Source: Bacillota bacterium | Lineage (GTDB): Bacteria; Bacillota; Clostridia; Christensenellales; Aristaeellaceae | Reading direction: 5' to 3' | DNA: 13,928 nt | Assembly (NCBI GenBank): GCA_023415145.1 | Contig: JAEZLW010000015.1 | Location: forward strand, 1 to 13,928 | Notes under the pieces: model-generated | What the model saw: only the letters and a program-made list of their open reading frames with translations | Databases searched by the model: none | What the model was told of the DNA's origin: nothing | Part shown: positions 13,160 to 13,928 of the stretch, one piece after another | Numbering within the stretch: position 1 is the first letter of the stretch | Layout: every line of letters starts with the position of its first letter | Program-made: the position numbers and the translations under genes

Positions 13160-13300
13160 AGTTTGCACCTTTCGCTTGTAAGCTGTGCTCACGGTCAGCG
13201 AAAAGTGTAATGAAAGCTTGCTTTGCAAGCGCCCCGCCCGACTGGCAAAGCCAGTCGAGACGATTACAAACGAGGGGGCTTCGGCCCCCTTGCTGCTCTT
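13131..13300 (-). repeat. Multi-hairpin dispersed element, copy C (shortest form)
   Basis: Reading on the minus strand: H1 (13294 to 13269) with core stem AGGGGGC/GCCCCCT and loop CGAA; TTTGTAATCGTCT; H2 CGACTGGC/GCCAGTCG (13239-13257, loop of 3); spacer GGCGGGGC; H3 GCTTGC/GCAAGC (13216-13230); linker TTTCATTA (13208-13215); H4 basal stem of 11 positions (13166-13176 with 13197-13207, one G-T wobble), internal loop GACC/A, inner stem GTGAGC/GCTTAC with a 3-nt loop; 6-nt gap; H5 CGTGAAAAA/TTTTTCACG (13131-13159). It lies between the unknown membrane protein gene, whose stop it overlaps, and the ABC-2 gene, with which it is codirectional. This copy shows the minimal architecture without inserts. 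Confidence 0.78.
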
Positions 13301-13304
13301 TAAG

Positions 13305-13343
13305 AAAAAGGCCGTCGTATCAAACAGATACGCCGGCTTTTTT
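13305..13343. terminator. Bidirectional intrinsic terminator downstream of the ABC-2 gene
   Basis: CGTATC/GATACG with flanking CCG/CGG and one mismatch, A-tract on the left and TTTTTT on the right. On the minus strand it would end the ABC-2 transcript, reading out into CTTTTTC. It precedes H1 of copy C. The 13344-13451 stretch beyond it holds no gene that I can support. Confidence 0.7.
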
Positions 13344-13451
13344 ATCATATCATTCAAAACCATAATACATACGGGTTCCAGCAATCGATGGGCTGGAGGA
13401 AGGACTGCAAATGAATAAAACCTGAAGCTTTCTAGTATACAATGCATGGGG

Positions 13452-13928
13452 TTACATCCCCATGCTCTCATATTTTCTGATGCCCTTGTAAAAAACAGCT
13501 CTTGCCAGCAATAAGTACGCGGTGCTTACCGCCATGGTCAACAGCACATACAACAGCGTCCGCTCCCCTGTCAGCACCAGGCAGGGCACATAGCCGATAA
13601 ACGCATAGGGTATCAGTCCAAACAGAACGATTTGCATGAAAAGGGGATATACCTTCACCGGATACTTGGCATATTCGCCAACGCTGTACATCGTGTACGG
13701 AATGTTCACTTGCCCTCCGGCCTTGAGCCAGAACACGTTGCACGCGCCAATGAGGTAGCTGGATGTACGCACTGCCGTTCCGCACGCAATGAAAATCAAA
13801 CACAGGAACGCGGCTGTGATGGTCAGTGCATTCAGTGCTGCAAGGGCAAAAAAGAGGCTCAAAAACCCAATAGCCAACACGCCCATCCCATGCAATCCCA
13901 CCTCATGGGAAAGAATCTGGTACAGCGG
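13452..13928 (-). CDS. ABC-2 family transporter permease, C-terminal part
   Basis: The reading frame continues through the window edge (158 codons visible plus stop), so the N-terminus is missing and no start is assigned. A GTG at 13901 is internal, because upstream codons read PLYQILSHE without a stop. The protein is hydrophobic with about four membrane segments. The pattern YPVKVYPLFMQIVLFGLIPYAFIGYVPCLVLTGE and the end FYKGIRKYESMGM fit ABC-2 family permeases of Pfam PF06182, which are usually about 260 residues and are paired with an ATPase gene, probably in the unseen upstream sequence. The last codons form a small hairpin (GCATGGGG with CCCCATGC). The substrate is unknown. Confidence 0.78.
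   Translation of the reverse strand, partial: PLYQILSHEVGLHGMGVLAIGFLSLFFALAALNALTITAAFLCLIFIACGTAVRTSSYLIGACNVFWLKAGGQVNIPYTMYSVGEYAKYPVKVYPLFMQIVLFGLIPYAFIGYVPCLVLTGERTLLYVLLTMAVSTAYLLLARAVFYKGIRKYESMGM

Noticed and set aside
13901..13901. GTG at 13901 as the start of the ABC-2 protein
   Set aside because: The frame stays open to the window edge and the protein would be far shorter than the family, so it is better treated as a partial gene.

Overview
The window reads as chromosomal DNA of an endospore-forming Firmicute of the class Clostridia, with moderately high GC. Reasons: AGGAGG-type ribosome binding sites throughout, occasional TTG starts (murG, the lipoprotein), and three sporulation-linked families: a YtvI-type AI-2E family protein, a BofC-like protein and a YhcN/YlaJ-like lipoprotein. 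The species cannot be fixed from sequence alone.

Layout. 1-408: non-coding, filled by hairpin-rich repeats. 409-5329, minus strand: Na/Pi cotransporter with PhoU domain; UPF0340 protein; SpoU/TrmH RNA methyltransferase; YtvI-like membrane protein; metal-dependent cyclase-family hydrolase. YtvI-TrmH-UPF0340 is a tight operon with its own sigma-A promoter inside the 3' end of the cyclase gene. 5330-5440 is a divergent promoter region. 5441-6423, plus strand: two small membrane-associated proteins of unknown function. 6430-7074, minus: HAD phosphatase (Gph type). 7188-7793, plus: BofC-like protein behind a forespore-type promoter. 7796-8458, minus: chloramphenicol acetyltransferase homologue with a strong promoter and a triple half-site operator. 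8651-8791, minus: a 46-residue orphan protein. 8876-10096, minus: ApgM-type phosphoglycerate mutase family enzyme. 10257-11357, plus: MurG. 11358-11833: non-coding, hairpin-rich. 11834-12418, plus: sporulation-type lipoprotein. 12650-13135, plus: unknown multi-pass membrane protein. 13136-13451: hairpin-rich non-coding. 13452-13928, minus: C-terminal part of an ABC-2 family permease, cut by the window edge.

The most striking content is not protein-coding. Three intergenic stretches (114-405, 11487-11760, and 13131-13300 on the minus strand) share one architecture: a conserved hairpin (AACGAGGGG(G)C stem), one or more variable hairpins, a short hairpin, an exactly 8-nt linker (ATTCCTTA, ATTCCTTG, TTTCATTA), a hairpin with an 11-position basal stem, a 5-6 nt gap, and a final terminator-like hairpin. 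The stem sequences differ between copies but pairing is kept, so the structure appears to be what is conserved. In the second copy three further hairpins sit in the loop of the fourth hairpin, giving a cloverleaf-like fold. Two copies are preceded by a second shared module (CCAAAGGG hairpin), one of which supplies the stop codon and probably the last residues of MurG.

Apart from these elements the genes are housekeeping, sporulation and transport functions with no evident multi-gene novel system.
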